NCBI RefSeq assembly: GCF_937958065.1
Contig: NZ_CALFXI010000063.1
Location: forward strand, 1 to 64,000
Direction: 5' to 3'
DNA length: 64,000 nucleotides
Source of the DNA: an uncultured Steroidobacter sp.
Lineage (GTDB): Bacteria; Pseudomonadota; Gammaproteobacteria; Steroidobacterales; Steroidobacteraceae
Shown: in pieces, positions 49,723-58,046 of the stretch
Layout: each line of letters starts with the position of its first letter
How positions within the stretch are numbered: the stretch's first letter is position 1
The notes under the pieces: generated by a model
Seen by the model: only the letters and a program-made list of their open reading frames with translations
The model's database searches: none
Told to the model about the DNA's origin: nothing
Made by a program: the position numbers and the translations under genes

Positions 49723-50901
49723 CTAACGCGAGCCGCGCGGCGGGCGTTCTTCCAGGGTTGCCTCGAGAGTGAGTTGCTGCCGGCCACGGCGCCCGCGGAT
49801 TTCGAGGGTGGAGCCGGGGGACATGGCCGCCACGCGATTCAACGCTTCCTGCGCATTCACGATCTGCTGACCATTGAAGTGCGTCACCAGGTCATCCACG
49901 CGCATGCCGGCCTTCGCGGCCGGTCCGATCGGATCCACTGAACTGATGCGCAAGGCCACCGGCGGATCGATCCCGAGCGCCGCAGCCGTCGCACGCGGCA
50001 GCTCTTCAGAAGAGACACCCAGCCAGCCACGGCGCACACGACCGTGCGCGATGATCTGGTCCATCACTCCGCGCACCATGTTCACGGGGATCGCGAAGCT
50101 GATGCCGTCGGTGCCCAGCGTTTGCGCGAGCACCGCGGTGTTGATGCCGATCAGCTCGCCTTCGGTATTGATCAGCGCGCCGCCCGAATTGCCGAAGTTG
50201 ATGGCGGCGTCGGTCTGGATGAAATCCTCGAAGTCGGTGACGCCGAGCCGCCCCCGGCCGGTGGCGCTGACGATGCCCTGGGTCACGGTCTGGCTCAGTC
50301 CGAAGGGGTTGCCGATCGCGAGAACCACATCGCCCGCGCGCAGCACGTTCGAGCGGCCCATCGGCATGACCGGCGGGTTCTCCAGATCCACGCGCAACAC
50401 GGCGAGATCGGTATCCGGATCGGTGCCGACGATGGTGGGAGTGGCCACGCGTCCGTCCGCCAGCTGCACCCGGATCTGGTCCGCGCCCCGGATCACGTGA
50501 TCGTTGGTGACTAAATGGCCATCGGAATCGAGAATCACGCCCGAGCCGAGGCTGCCTTCCACGCGCTGGCGCACGCGGGACGGATTCTGTCGCAACAGGG
50601 AGTTGCCAGAGGTGGCCGCGTTCGCGACCACGCGCGCGGTGTAAATGTTAACTACGGCCGGCGCGGCGCGGCTGACGGCATCGGCATAAGATCTGCGCGG
50701 TTCGGCCTCGCGCGGCGGTAAAGACACCGGCATTGCAGGGGATTCCTGCGTGGCGGGCGCCGCGGACGGGCCTGGCTGCGCCGGTCGTACGAGCAACAGT
50801 ACGGCGGCGATGGCGAGGCCCACCAAGGTCCATTTCAGCAGGAACAGCAGGGTCTGCGGCACGGTGGGCACGGTGAAGGCTCGAATAAGAGTACCGGTCA
50901 T
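49723..50901 (-). CDS. degS: Periplasmic serine protease DegS/AlgW
   Basis: A membrane-anchored HtrA protease of 392 residues. One N-terminal membrane segment (about 17-38) is followed by a trypsin-like domain with the triad His135 (TNDHV), Asp165 (DTDLAVLR) and Ser239 (NFGNSGGAL), and a single PDZ domain (about 290-380). One anchor and one PDZ domain match DegS/AlgW rather than DegP, so it may start sigma-E release under envelope stress. Anti-sigma genes are not in the window. It is divergent from petA by 132 bp. Confidence 0.93.
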   Translation of the reverse strand: MTGTLIRAFTVPTVPQTLLFLLKWTLVGLAIAAVLLLVRPAQPGPSAAPATQESPAMPVSLPPREAEPRRSYADAVSRAAPAVVNIYTARVVANAATSGNSLLRQNPSRVRQRVEGSLGSGVILDSDGHLVTNDHVIRGADQIRVQLADGRVATPTIVGTDPDTDLAVLRVDLENPPVMPMGRSNVLRAGDVVLAIGNPFGLSQTVTQGIVSATGRGRLGVTDFEDFIQTDAAINFGNSGGALINTEGELIGINTAVLAQTLGTDGISFAIPVNMVRGVMDQIIAHGRVRRGWLGVSSEELPRATAAALGIDPPVALRISSVDPIGPAAKAGMRVDDLVTHFNGQQIVNAQEALNRVAAMSPGSTLEIRGRRGRQQLTLEATLEERPPRGSR

Positions 50902-50938
50902 GACCGGGGGCGCTTCATAGCGCGCCGAGCGATGTGTG

Positions 50939-50944
50939 TATAAT
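50939..50944 (+). promoter_or_regulatory. -10 element of the petABC promoter
   Basis: TATAAT in the degS/petA divergent interval, giving a leader of about 80 bases before the petA start. No strong -35 is visible. Confidence 0.5.
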
Positions 50945-51033
50945 GCGGAATTCCTTGAACGTTTGAAACCTCGCTGGGCTTCAAGGGCTCGGGTGAGGTT
51001 GCGCGTGCGACAGATGCCTCGCGGAGATCGTGG

Positions 51034-51639
51034 ATGACGTCAGAAGTTGAGAAAGTCGATGGCGGCCGGCGCCATTTCCTGCTGGTCGCGACGACCGTAA
51101 CCGGTATAGCCGGTGCCGCGATGACAGCTGTGCCATTCCTGGCGTCCTGGAAGCCGAGTGCTCGCGCGCAAGCGCTGGGCGCGCCGGTGGAGCAGGACAT
51201 CAGCAAGCTCGAGCCGGGCGCGATGGTCAAGGTGAACTGGCGCGGCCAGGCCATCTTCATCGTGCGCCGCTCGCCGGAAATGATGAAGCAGCTCGAAGAT
51301 CCGGCCCTGGACGGTCGCCTGCGCGATCCGAAGTCCGAGCAGTCGGAGCAGCCCAAGTACGCGCAGAACGAGCTGCGCTCGCTCAAGCCGGAATTCCTGG
51401 TGCTGGTCGGTGTGTGCACCCACCTGGGTTGCGCGCCGCTGAGCCGCTTCCAGCCCGCCGATGCCGAGCTCGGCGCCGACTGGCCCGGTGGCTTCTACTG
51501 CCCGTGCCACGGCTCGAAATTCGATCTGGCCGGCCGCGTCTTCAAGGACGTGCCCGCGCCCACCAATCTCAAAGTGCCGCCCTACCGCTTCGTCACTGAC
51601 GACGTGGTGCAGGTCGGCGTCGATGCGGAGGTCGCCTGA
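51034..51639 (+). CDS. petA: Cytochrome bc1 Rieske iron-sulfur subunit
   Basis: The Rieske subunit (201 residues) of ubiquinol-cytochrome c reductase. The N-terminus has a Tat-like GGRRHFLLVATTVTG and a membrane anchor (about 14-37). Cluster ligands are in CTHLGC and CPCHGS, with a normal cluster-binding fold. ATG 51034 follows a GCGGAG motif. The stop overlaps the petB start by one base (TGATG). Confidence 0.95.
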   Translation: MTSEVEKVDGGRRHFLLVATTVTGIAGAAMTAVPFLASWKPSARAQALGAPVEQDISKLEPGAMVKVNWRGQAIFIVRRSPEMMKQLEDPALDGRLRDPKSEQSEQPKYAQNELRSLKPEFLVLVGVCTHLGCAPLSRFQPADAELGADWPGGFYCPCHGSKFDLAGRVFKDVPAPTNLKVPPYRFVTDDVVQVGVDAEVA

Positions 51640-52889
51640 TGAGCGCCACGATGCAGGAAAAAGGGCGCATGGCGCAGCTGGTCGACTGGATCGATGCACG
51701 CTTCCCCATGACTCGCTTCATGAAGGAGCATGCCAGCGAGTACTACGCGCCGAAGAACTTCAACTTCTGGTACTACTTCGGCTCGCTCGCGCTGGTCGTG
51801 CTGGTACTGCAGATCGTCACCGGCATCTTCCTGACGATGAACTACAAGCCCTCGGCCGCGGACGCGTTCGCGTCGGTCGAGTACATCATGCGCGACGTGG
51901 AGTGGGGCTGGCTGATCCGCTACATGCACTCCACCGGCGCCTCGGCGTTCTTCATCGTCGTCTATCTGCACATGTTCCGCGGCCTCATGTACGGCTCGTA
52001 CAAGAATCCGCGCGAGCTGGTGTGGATCTTCGGCATGCTCATCTACCTGTGCCTGATGGCCGAGGCGTTCTTCGGTTACCTGCTGCCCTGGGGCAACATG
52101 TCCTACTGGGGCGCGCAGGTGATCGTGTCGCTGTTCGGCGCGATCCCCGGCATCGGTGAGTCGCTGGTCGAGTGGATCCGCGGCGACTACTACATCTCCG
52201 ACATCACGCTGAACCGCTTCTTCGCGCTGCACGTCATCGCGTTGCCGCTGGCGCTGGTGTTCCTGGTGATCGCGCACATCTTCGCCCTGCACGAAGTGGG
52301 CTCGAACAATCCGGACGGCGTCGAGATCAAGAAGCTGAAGGGCCCGGACGGCCATCCGGTGGACGGCATCCCGTTCCATCCGTACTACACCGTGAAGGAC
52401 CTGGTCGGCTTCATCGTGTTCGCGATGCTGTTCGCGCTGGTGCTGTTCTTCGCGCCGGAGATGGGCGGCTACTTCCTGGAGCACGCCAACTTCGATCCGG
52501 CCAACCCGCTGCAGACGCCGGAGCACATCGCGCCGGTGTGGTACTTCACGCCGTTCTACGCGATTCTGCGCGCGGTGCCGAACAAGCTGCTGGGTGTGGC
52601 GCTGATGGGCGCGGCCGTGATCCTGTTCGTGTTCCTGCCGTGGCTCGACCGCTCCAAGGTCAAGTCCATCCGCTACCGCGGCTGGCTGTTCCGCGGCTTC
52701 CTGGGCGCGTTCGCGGTGAGCTTCATCGCGCTGGGCTACCTCGGCCTGCAGCCGGCGACCCCGGGTTACACGCTGGCGGCCCGCTTCTTCGCGGTCGTCT
52801 ATTTCGCGTTCTTCCTGCTCATGCCCTGGTACACGAGGATCGACCAGACCAAGCCTGTGCCGGAACGCGTGACCTACCATGCCCACTGA
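51639..52889 (+). CDS. petB: Cytochrome b subunit of the bc1 complex
   Basis: Cytochrome b of 416 residues with eight or nine membrane helices. It has the conserved NFWYYFGSLALVVLVLQIVTG, YMHSTGASAFFIVVYLHMFRG with haem-b His ligands, GYLLPWGNMSYWGAQVI and the PEHIAPVWYFTPFYAILRAVP loop (PVWY, the PEWY site variant). It provides the Qo and Qi quinone sites. It starts on the last base of petA and ends overlapping a potential upstream start of petC. Confidence 0.96.
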   Translation: MSATMQEKGRMAQLVDWIDARFPMTRFMKEHASEYYAPKNFNFWYYFGSLALVVLVLQIVTGIFLTMNYKPSAADAFASVEYIMRDVEWGWLIRYMHSTGASAFFIVVYLHMFRGLMYGSYKNPRELVWIFGMLIYLCLMAEAFFGYLLPWGNMSYWGAQVIVSLFGAIPGIGESLVEWIRGDYYISDITLNRFFALHVIALPLALVFLVIAHIFALHEVGSNNPDGVEIKKLKGPDGHPVDGIPFHPYYTVKDLVGFIVFAMLFALVLFFAPEMGGYFLEHANFDPANPLQTPEHIAPVWYFTPFYAILRAVPNKLLGVALMGAAVILFVFLPWLDRSKVKSIRYRGWLFRGFLGAFAVSFIALGYLGLQPATPGYTLAARFFAVVYFAFFLLMPWYTRIDQTKPVPERVTYHAH

Positions 52890-52905
52890 GCATCTAGCCG
52901 AAGCC

Positions 52906-53679
52906 ATGATGAAGAAGAGTTTCCATAAGCTGGTTCTGGGTGTGGTGGGGTTGTCGGCTCTGAGCTGGTCCGCGGTCGGCGCGGCGGCGGGGGGAGGCCA
53001 TAACCCGGCCATGCAACTGGCGCGCAACGACGTGGCGAACGTCGCCTCGCTCCAGCGCGGCGCGCGCAACTTCATGAATTACTGCAGCGGCTGCCATTCG
53101 GCCAAGTACGTCCGGTACAGCCGTCTGGCGGAAGATCTGTCGTTGACCGAAAAGCAGGTGACTGACAACCTGATGTTCGTCGGTGAGCGGATTCACGACA
53201 CGATCAAGATCGGCATGAAGCCGGAGGATGCCAGCCACTGGTTCGGCACCACCCCTCCGGACCTGTCCCTCATTGCGCGCAGCCGCGGGGCCGATTACAT
53301 CTACTCCTTCCTGAAGTCGTTCTACCTGGATCCGAGCAGGCCGACGGGCACCAACAACCTGATCCTGCCGGGCACGTCCATGCCTCACGTGCTGTGGGAG
53401 CTACAAGGCTTGCAGCGCGCGGTCTATGATGGCGAGAGCGATGCGGAACACAACACGGTCCATAAGAAGTTCAAGGAATTCGAACTGGCGAAGCAAGGCA
53501 GCCTCTCGCCGCAGGAGTACGACCAATTCGTCCGCGACACGGTCAATTTTCTGGACTATATCGCCGAGCCGATGCAGCTCGAACGGCGCAATCTGGGCAT
53601 GCGGGTGCTCGCATTCCTGATAATCTTCTTCCTGTTCGCTTACTTCCTGAAGAAGGAGTACTGGAAGGACGTGAAGTAG
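52906..53679 (+). CDS. petC: Cytochrome c1
   Basis: Cytochrome c1 (257 residues from ATG 52906) with a signal peptide ending near SAVGAAA. The haem-c site is CSGCH (about residue 60), and the axial Met is in GTSMPHVLWELQ. A C-terminal membrane anchor (VLAFLIIFFLFAYFLKKEYW) holds it to the inner membrane. An earlier ATG at 52879 lies inside petB and would add nine residues. It is followed by sspA 55 bp later. Confidence 0.94.
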   Translation: MMKKSFHKLVLGVVGLSALSWSAVGAAAGGGHNPAMQLARNDVANVASLQRGARNFMNYCSGCHSAKYVRYSRLAEDLSLTEKQVTDNLMFVGERIHDTIKIGMKPEDASHWFGTTPPDLSLIARSRGADYIYSFLKSFYLDPSRPTGTNNLILPGTSMPHVLWELQGLQRAVYDGESDAEHNTVHKKFKEFELAKQGSLSPQEYDQFVRDTVNFLDYIAEPMQLERRNLGMRVLAFLIIFFLFAYFLKKEYWKDVK

Positions 53680-53734
53680 CGCCCCTCGTGGGAGCTGCCG
53701 CGCGTTCGTTCAGAACTGTCTGGAGCGTACTACC

Positions 53735-54337
53735 GTGATGACGCTCTTCTCGCGCGCCGACGATCCCTGGAGCCACCGCACCAGGATCGTTCTGGCTGAG
53801 AAGAGCATCCACGTCGAGACCATCGACGTGCAGGGCGGCAACCTGCCCGAGGACCTGCTCGACCTGAATCCGTACCACACGGTCCCCACGCTGGTGGACC
53901 GTGACCTGGTGCTGTACGACTCGCGCGTCATCATCGAGTACCTGGACGAGCGCTTCCCGCATCCGCCGCTGATGCCCGTGGATCCGGTGGCGCGCGCGCA
54001 GTTCCGGCTGGCGCTGTATCGGATCGAACGGGACTGGTACAGCCTGGCCCAGCAGATCGACGATCCCTCGGATCGCAAGAACGGCCTGAAAGCCCGCAAG
54101 ATCCTTCGCGACAGCATCCTGGCCAGCACCGACGTGTTCAAGGCCAAGCCGTACTTCCTGTCGGATGAGTTCTCGCTGGTGGATGCCACCATTGCTCCCA
54201 TCCTGTGGCGCCTGTTGTATTGGGAAATCGACTTGCCAGCTCAAGCGCAACCTATTACGAAGTACGCCAACCTATTGTTCTCCCGGCCCGCGTTCCGGCA
54301 CAGCCTGTCGCGCGCCGAGCAGGAAATGCGCGCTTAA
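53735..54337 (+). CDS. sspA: Stringent starvation protein A
   Basis: SspA is a glutathione-S-transferase-fold transcription factor that binds RNA polymerase. It has 200 residues. The thioredoxin-like N-domain starts MMTLFSRADDPWSHRTRIVLAEK (in two parts) with the variant DPWSH at the active loop, lacking the GST Cys/Ser catalysis. The helical C-domain includes YFLSDEFSLVDATIAPILWRL. GTG 53735 has GGAG nine bases upstream; ATG 53738 is an alternative. It is next to sspB, the usual pair. Confidence 0.92.
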   Translation: MMTLFSRADDPWSHRTRIVLAEKSIHVETIDVQGGNLPEDLLDLNPYHTVPTLVDRDLVLYDSRVIIEYLDERFPHPPLMPVDPVARAQFRLALYRIERDWYSLAQQIDDPSDRKNGLKARKILRDSILASTDVFKAKPYFLSDEFSLVDATIAPILWRLLYWEIDLPAQAQPITKYANLLFSRPAFRHSLSRAEQEMRA

Positions 54338-54353
54338 AACCGCGGCGGTACTC

Positions 54354-54776
54354 ATGGCAGATGCTCCAGTTCGATCGCGTCGTCCCTATTTGCTGCGTGC
54401 CATGCACGAATGGATCAGTGACAGCGATCAGACGCCCCACATAGTGGTCGATGCTTCGTTGCAGGGCGTGGAAGTGCCCCGCCAGTATGTTCAGGGCGGC
54501 AAGATCATCCTGAACGTGAGCAACAGCGCGACCAGCAATCTGAGCTTGGGCAATGAGGTCGTGCGTTTCCGCGCGCGCTTCGGTGCGGTCACGCACGATG
54601 TGCTCGTGCCGATCGCCGCGGTCCTGGGGATCTATGCGCGCGAAACCGGGCAGGGAATGATTTTCTCGGAGGCCGACGCGCCTCCTCCGCAGCCGCCCGC
54701 TGCGCCGACCGAGACGCCCTCGGGCGGTAGCACCGAGCCCAAGCGCGCCAAGCCGACCCTGAAGGTCGTCAAATAA
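54354..54776 (+). CDS. sspB: ClpXP adaptor SspB
   Basis: SspB tethers ssrA-tagged proteins to ClpXP. It has 140 residues. The folded domain (about 8-105) contains PYLLRAMHEWISDSDQTPHIVVDA (two parts) and VPIAAVLGIYARETGQGM. A Pro-rich flexible linker follows, and the C-terminal TLKVVK fits the short ClpX-binding motif of the family. It starts 16 bp after sspA. Confidence 0.93.
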   Translation: MADAPVRSRRPYLLRAMHEWISDSDQTPHIVVDASLQGVEVPRQYVQGGKIILNVSNSATSNLSLGNEVVRFRARFGAVTHDVLVPIAAVLGIYARETGQGMIFSEADAPPPQPPAAPTETPSGGSTEPKRAKPTLKVVK

Positions 54777-54794
54777 CGCACGTTCGGCCTGGGC

Positions 54795-55457
54795 TCAGGG
54801 ATTCAGGCGCGTTGCCGTCCAAGGCCCCGCACTGAACGAGAACTCGTCTTTCCTTGTGAGCGTGCGCTGCCAGCGCGCGCGGTCGTGAATGCGGCCGGCG
54901 CCCTCGGCCCACAACTCGATCGAATCGATCCACAGTCGAAAACCACCCCAATGCGGTGGGCGCGGCACTTCGCCTTCGGTGGCCTGCAGCAGACCCAGTC
55001 GCGTCTTCACTGATTGCACCTGCTCGACCAGCGCGGCGCGCGAGGCGAGCGGCTCGCTCTGCAGGCTGGCCCACGCGCCGACGCGGCTTTCGAACGCGCG
55101 GCTGGCGAAATATTGATCGCTCTCCGGCGCCGGCGAGATCACCACCGGCCCTTCGAGCCGTACCTGCCGATGCAGCGTGTCCCAATGAAACACCGCCGCC
55201 GCGCGCGGATGCTCGGCCAGCTCGCGCCCTTTGCGCGAATCGTAGTTCGTGAAGAACACCACGAAGCCCTGATCCGGGACCAATCGCTTGCACAGTACGA
55301 CGCGGGCCGACGGCGCACTGTTTTCGCCCACCGTCGCGATCACCATGGCGTCGGGATTTGGCTGCACATTGCGCGCACGCGCATCGCTGAACCAAGTTGC
55401 GAAGATGGGCAGCGGGTCAGCGGGCAGGGGCTCGGGAAGCAATTCGTCGGCAGCCAT
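54795..55457 (-). CDS. pdxH: Pyridoxamine/pyridoxine 5'-phosphate oxidase
   Basis: An FMN enzyme (220 residues) that oxidises pyridoxine or pyridoxamine phosphate to PLP. Motifs are ATVGENSAPSARVVLCKRL, FFTNYDSRKGRELAEHPRAAAVFHW and the C-terminal RPPHWGGFRLWIDSIELWAEGAGRIHDR (two parts), with the substrate residues near the end. It converges with sspB (18 bp between stops). Confidence 0.95.
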   Translation of the reverse strand: MAADELLPEPLPADPLPIFATWFSDARARNVQPNPDAMVIATVGENSAPSARVVLCKRLVPDQGFVVFFTNYDSRKGRELAEHPRAAAVFHWDTLHRQVRLEGPVVISPAPESDQYFASRAFESRVGAWASLQSEPLASRAALVEQVQSVKTRLGLLQATEGEVPRPPHWGGFRLWIDSIELWAEGAGRIHDRARWQRTLTRKDEFSFSAGPWTATRLNP

Positions 55458-55632
55458 GACAGATTCTTTGGTTTCGGAAACGATTCGTCGCGATTATGCC
55501 AGTCCGCCGGTGCCGGGCAGCAGGGCTCGGGATGCGCGGCTCCGGCCTCGTTTTTTATGAGCCGCCAACTTGCGGCGCGCGCGCGCCGGTTGGTAAAAGG
55601 CGTCAGCTACTCCACCCGGGACTGAAATTCCC

Positions 55633-56733
55633 ATGAATCTGCAAGAAATTCGTGAACGCCTGTCCGAGCTGGATCGGCAGGTGCTCGCGCTTGTCGCCGA
55701 ACGCCAACGGCTCAGCCGTGAGGTGGCCGAGGCCAAACGGGCCGAAGGCAAGGCGACGCGCGACTACACGCGCGAGCGCGAAGTCTTGCTGCAGGCTCGT
55801 GCGACGGCAGAGTCCCTGGGCATTTCTCCGGCGCTGGCGGAGCAGGTGATGCGGTTGTTGATCCGCGGCTCGCTCACCACGCAGGAGCGCATCCGCGTGG
55901 TTGCCGGCGGCCGGGGCGGCGGCAAGACGGCGCTGGTGATTGGCGGTACCGGCAAGATGGGACGCTGGTTCAGCGATTTCATGGCGTCGCAGGGCTACAC
56001 GGTGACCGTGGCCGATCCGGCGCGCCCGGAGAACGGTGCATATGCGTACATCGCCGATTGGCGCGAAAGCTCGCTCGACTACGATCTGATCGTGGTGGCC
56101 ACTCCGCTCAAGATCGCCAACGTGGTGTTGCAGGAACTGGCCGCGCGCAAGCCGCGCGGCATCGTCTTCGACATCGGCTCGCTCAAGACGCCGCTGCGAC
56201 AGGGCATCGACGCGTTGCAAAGCGCTGGGGTGAAAGTCACCTCGGTGCATCCCATGTTCGGCCCCGACACCGAGCTGCTGTCGGGCCGTCACGTCATCTT
56301 CATCGACATGGGCAATCAGGAGGCGGTGCAGGCCGCGCAGGAACTGTTTGGCTCGACCATGGCCAAACAAGTGGTCATGGGGCTCGATGAGCACGACCGT
56401 TTGATCGCCTACGTGTTGGGTCTGTCGCATGCATTGAACATCGCCTTCTTCACCGCGCTCGCCGAGAGCGGTGAAGCCGCGCCACGGCTCGCGCAACTGT
56501 CCAGCACGACCTACGACGCCCAGGTCGACGTGGCCACCCGCGTGGCCGCCGAAAGCCCCGACCTGTATTTCGAGATTCAGCATCTGAACGACTACGGCCG
56601 CGAATCGCTGCAGGCATTGCGTGGGGCCGTGGAGAAGCTGTGGCAGTCGGTGTCGACCGGCGACGCGCCACAATTCACGGCGATGATGCAGCAAGGCCGC
56701 GAATATCTCGCGGGCCGTGTGCGACATGATTAG
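55633..56733 (+). CDS. tyrA: Bifunctional chorismate mutase / prephenate dehydrogenase
   Basis: A two-domain enzyme of tyrosine biosynthesis (366 residues). The AroQ chorismate mutase domain (about 1-85) begins MNLQEIRERLSELDRQVLALVAERQRL. The prephenate dehydrogenase domain has the NAD fold ALVIGGTGKMGRWFSDFM (about 99-116), HPMFGPDTELLSGRH and the Tyr-binding region. This fused order matches E. coli TyrA (373). It is followed 25 bp later by a DUF484-GGDEF gene. Confidence 0.93.
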   Translation: MNLQEIRERLSELDRQVLALVAERQRLSREVAEAKRAEGKATRDYTREREVLLQARATAESLGISPALAEQVMRLLIRGSLTTQERIRVVAGGRGGGKTALVIGGTGKMGRWFSDFMASQGYTVTVADPARPENGAYAYIADWRESSLDYDLIVVATPLKIANVVLQELAARKPRGIVFDIGSLKTPLRQGIDALQSAGVKVTSVHPMFGPDTELLSGRHVIFIDMGNQEAVQAAQELFGSTMAKQVVMGLDEHDRLIAYVLGLSHALNIAFFTALAESGEAAPRLAQLSSTTYDAQVDVATRVAAESPDLYFEIQHLNDYGRESLQALRGAVEKLWQSVSTGDAPQFTAMMQQGREYLAGRVRHD

Positions 56734-56758
56734 CGCTTTGTCGGCGGAGCACGCATAG

Positions 56759-57880
56759 ATGTCGGCCCGGGATCTCCAAGGCGAGATCCGCGAGTTGCGC
56801 GGGCGCATTGCCGCGCTCATGGACGAGGCTGCGAACAACGAAAAGCTGCTGCGTCGGAGCCAGGAGCGCGAGCTCGAACTGCTCAAGGCCGAGAACATGT
56901 CGCAGCTGTTCGAGGCCATCTGCAAAGGGTTGAAAGCCTCGTACGCGCTCGAATCGGTGACCTTGCTGCTGCTGGATCCTCAGCACGAGATCCGTCATTT
57001 GCTGATCGCGGACAACGTGAAACTCGAAGACTTCCCGCAAGTGTTGTTCACGGACAGCCTCGCGGGCATGGCGCCGCAGTTCAATTCGTTCCATCGGCCC
57101 TGGCTCGGGCCCTACATGGGCTGCGACCATCAGCTGCTGTTCCCCGATACGCAGGGGTTGAAGAGCACCGCGCTGATTCCGCTGCGTCGGCAGGATCGCC
57201 TGCTCGGCAGCCTGAACTTCGGCAGCATCGATGAGAAACGATTCTCCCGGCACCTCGCGACCGACTTCCTCGCGCACCTCGGTGTGATCGCTTCGTTCGC
57301 GATCGAGAACACGATCAACCGCGCGCGCCTGGTGCGCAGTGGCTTGACCGACTTTCTCACCGGCTGGCACAACCGTCGCTATCTCAACGCGCGGCTCAAA
57401 GAAGAGCTGGCGCGCGCGCAGCGTCAGGGCACGAGTCTCACGTGCCTGGTCATCGACCTGGATCGGTTCAAGCAGATCAATGATCAGCACGGACACCTGG
57501 CTGGCGACATGGCCTTGCGCGAGGCGGCGCAAAGAGTCGACGCGCACATCCGAGGCAGCGATGCGGCGGCTCGATTCGGTGGCGACGAATTCGTCGTGCT
57601 GGCGCCGGCGATTGCGCCGAAACAGGCGGCCTGCCTGGCCGAGCGCATCCGTTCGACGGTGTGCGAGACGCCGCTGACATTGCCCTCAGGGGCTCAGGTG
57701 AACATGACCGTATCGATCGGGGTTGCGTGGATCACCGTGGCCCGCGACGAAACCGACCTCAAAGCGGCCGCGGAGCGGCTGCTCGCCGATGCCGACGCGG
57801 CGCTGTATCGAGCCAAGCAAGCCGGCCGAAATCGGGCTGCGCTGGCCTCGGGCGAGATGCCCGACCAACCCTGCGGCTGA
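56759..57880 (+). CDS. DUF484/GAF-like domain diguanylate cyclase
   Basis: A 373-residue cytoplasmic protein. A coiled-coil start (about 1-48) is followed by a DUF484/GAF-like sensor domain (about 50-195, LFEAICKGLKASYALESVTLLLLD). The GGDEF domain (about 200-365) has intact GGDEF in RFGGDEFVVL, with an RGSD inhibitory site five residues upstream. It should make cyclic di-GMP and be product-inhibited. No membrane segment is present. It follows tyrA on the same strand. Confidence 0.9.
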   Translation: MSARDLQGEIRELRGRIAALMDEAANNEKLLRRSQERELELLKAENMSQLFEAICKGLKASYALESVTLLLLDPQHEIRHLLIADNVKLEDFPQVLFTDSLAGMAPQFNSFHRPWLGPYMGCDHQLLFPDTQGLKSTALIPLRRQDRLLGSLNFGSIDEKRFSRHLATDFLAHLGVIASFAIENTINRARLVRSGLTDFLTGWHNRRYLNARLKEELARAQRQGTSLTCLVIDLDRFKQINDQHGHLAGDMALREAAQRVDAHIRGSDAAARFGGDEFVVLAPAIAPKQAACLAERIRSTVCETPLTLPSGAQVNMTVSIGVAWITVARDETDLKAAAERLLADADAALYRAKQAGRNRAALASGEMPDQPCG

Positions 57881-57973
57881 GTGGTCACGGCTCGCCCGCC
57901 GATAGTCGCTTGCGGGGCGACGGATGCCGGTACACCCGGAAAGTCGCGGCTTCTGGATCGGCGCCAGCTGTTT

Positions 57974-58002
57974 CTGACAGATCCGGGTAAAACGTGATTA
58001 AA
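57974..58002 (+). promoter_or_regulatory. Promoter of the ferric-iron transporter operon
   Basis: A -35-like CTGACA (57974-57979) and a -10-like ATTAAA (57997-58002), spaced 17 bp. The Fur box at 58001-58019 abuts and overlaps the -10 end, the arrangement expected for iron repression. Confidence 0.55.
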
Positions 58003-58019
58003 TGCGAGTCATTCGCATT
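58001..58019. promoter_or_regulatory. Fur box
   Basis: AATGCGAGTCATTCGCATT is a perfect 7-bp inverted repeat (AATGCGA/TCGCATT) around a 5-base centre, with the length and pattern of Fur operators. It lies 27 bp before the start of the ferric-iron binding protein, so iron-replete cells should repress the operon. An in-frame ATG at 58002 falls inside it and is not a believable start. Confidence 0.75.
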
Positions 58020-58046
58020 GATTGGTCAGTCGAGGTTGCGCGGGTC

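Noticed and set aside
58002..58046. Extended N-terminus of the ferric-binding protein
   Set aside because: The ATG at 58002 is within the Fur box and near the -10; the signal peptide with lipobox starts cleanly at 58047.
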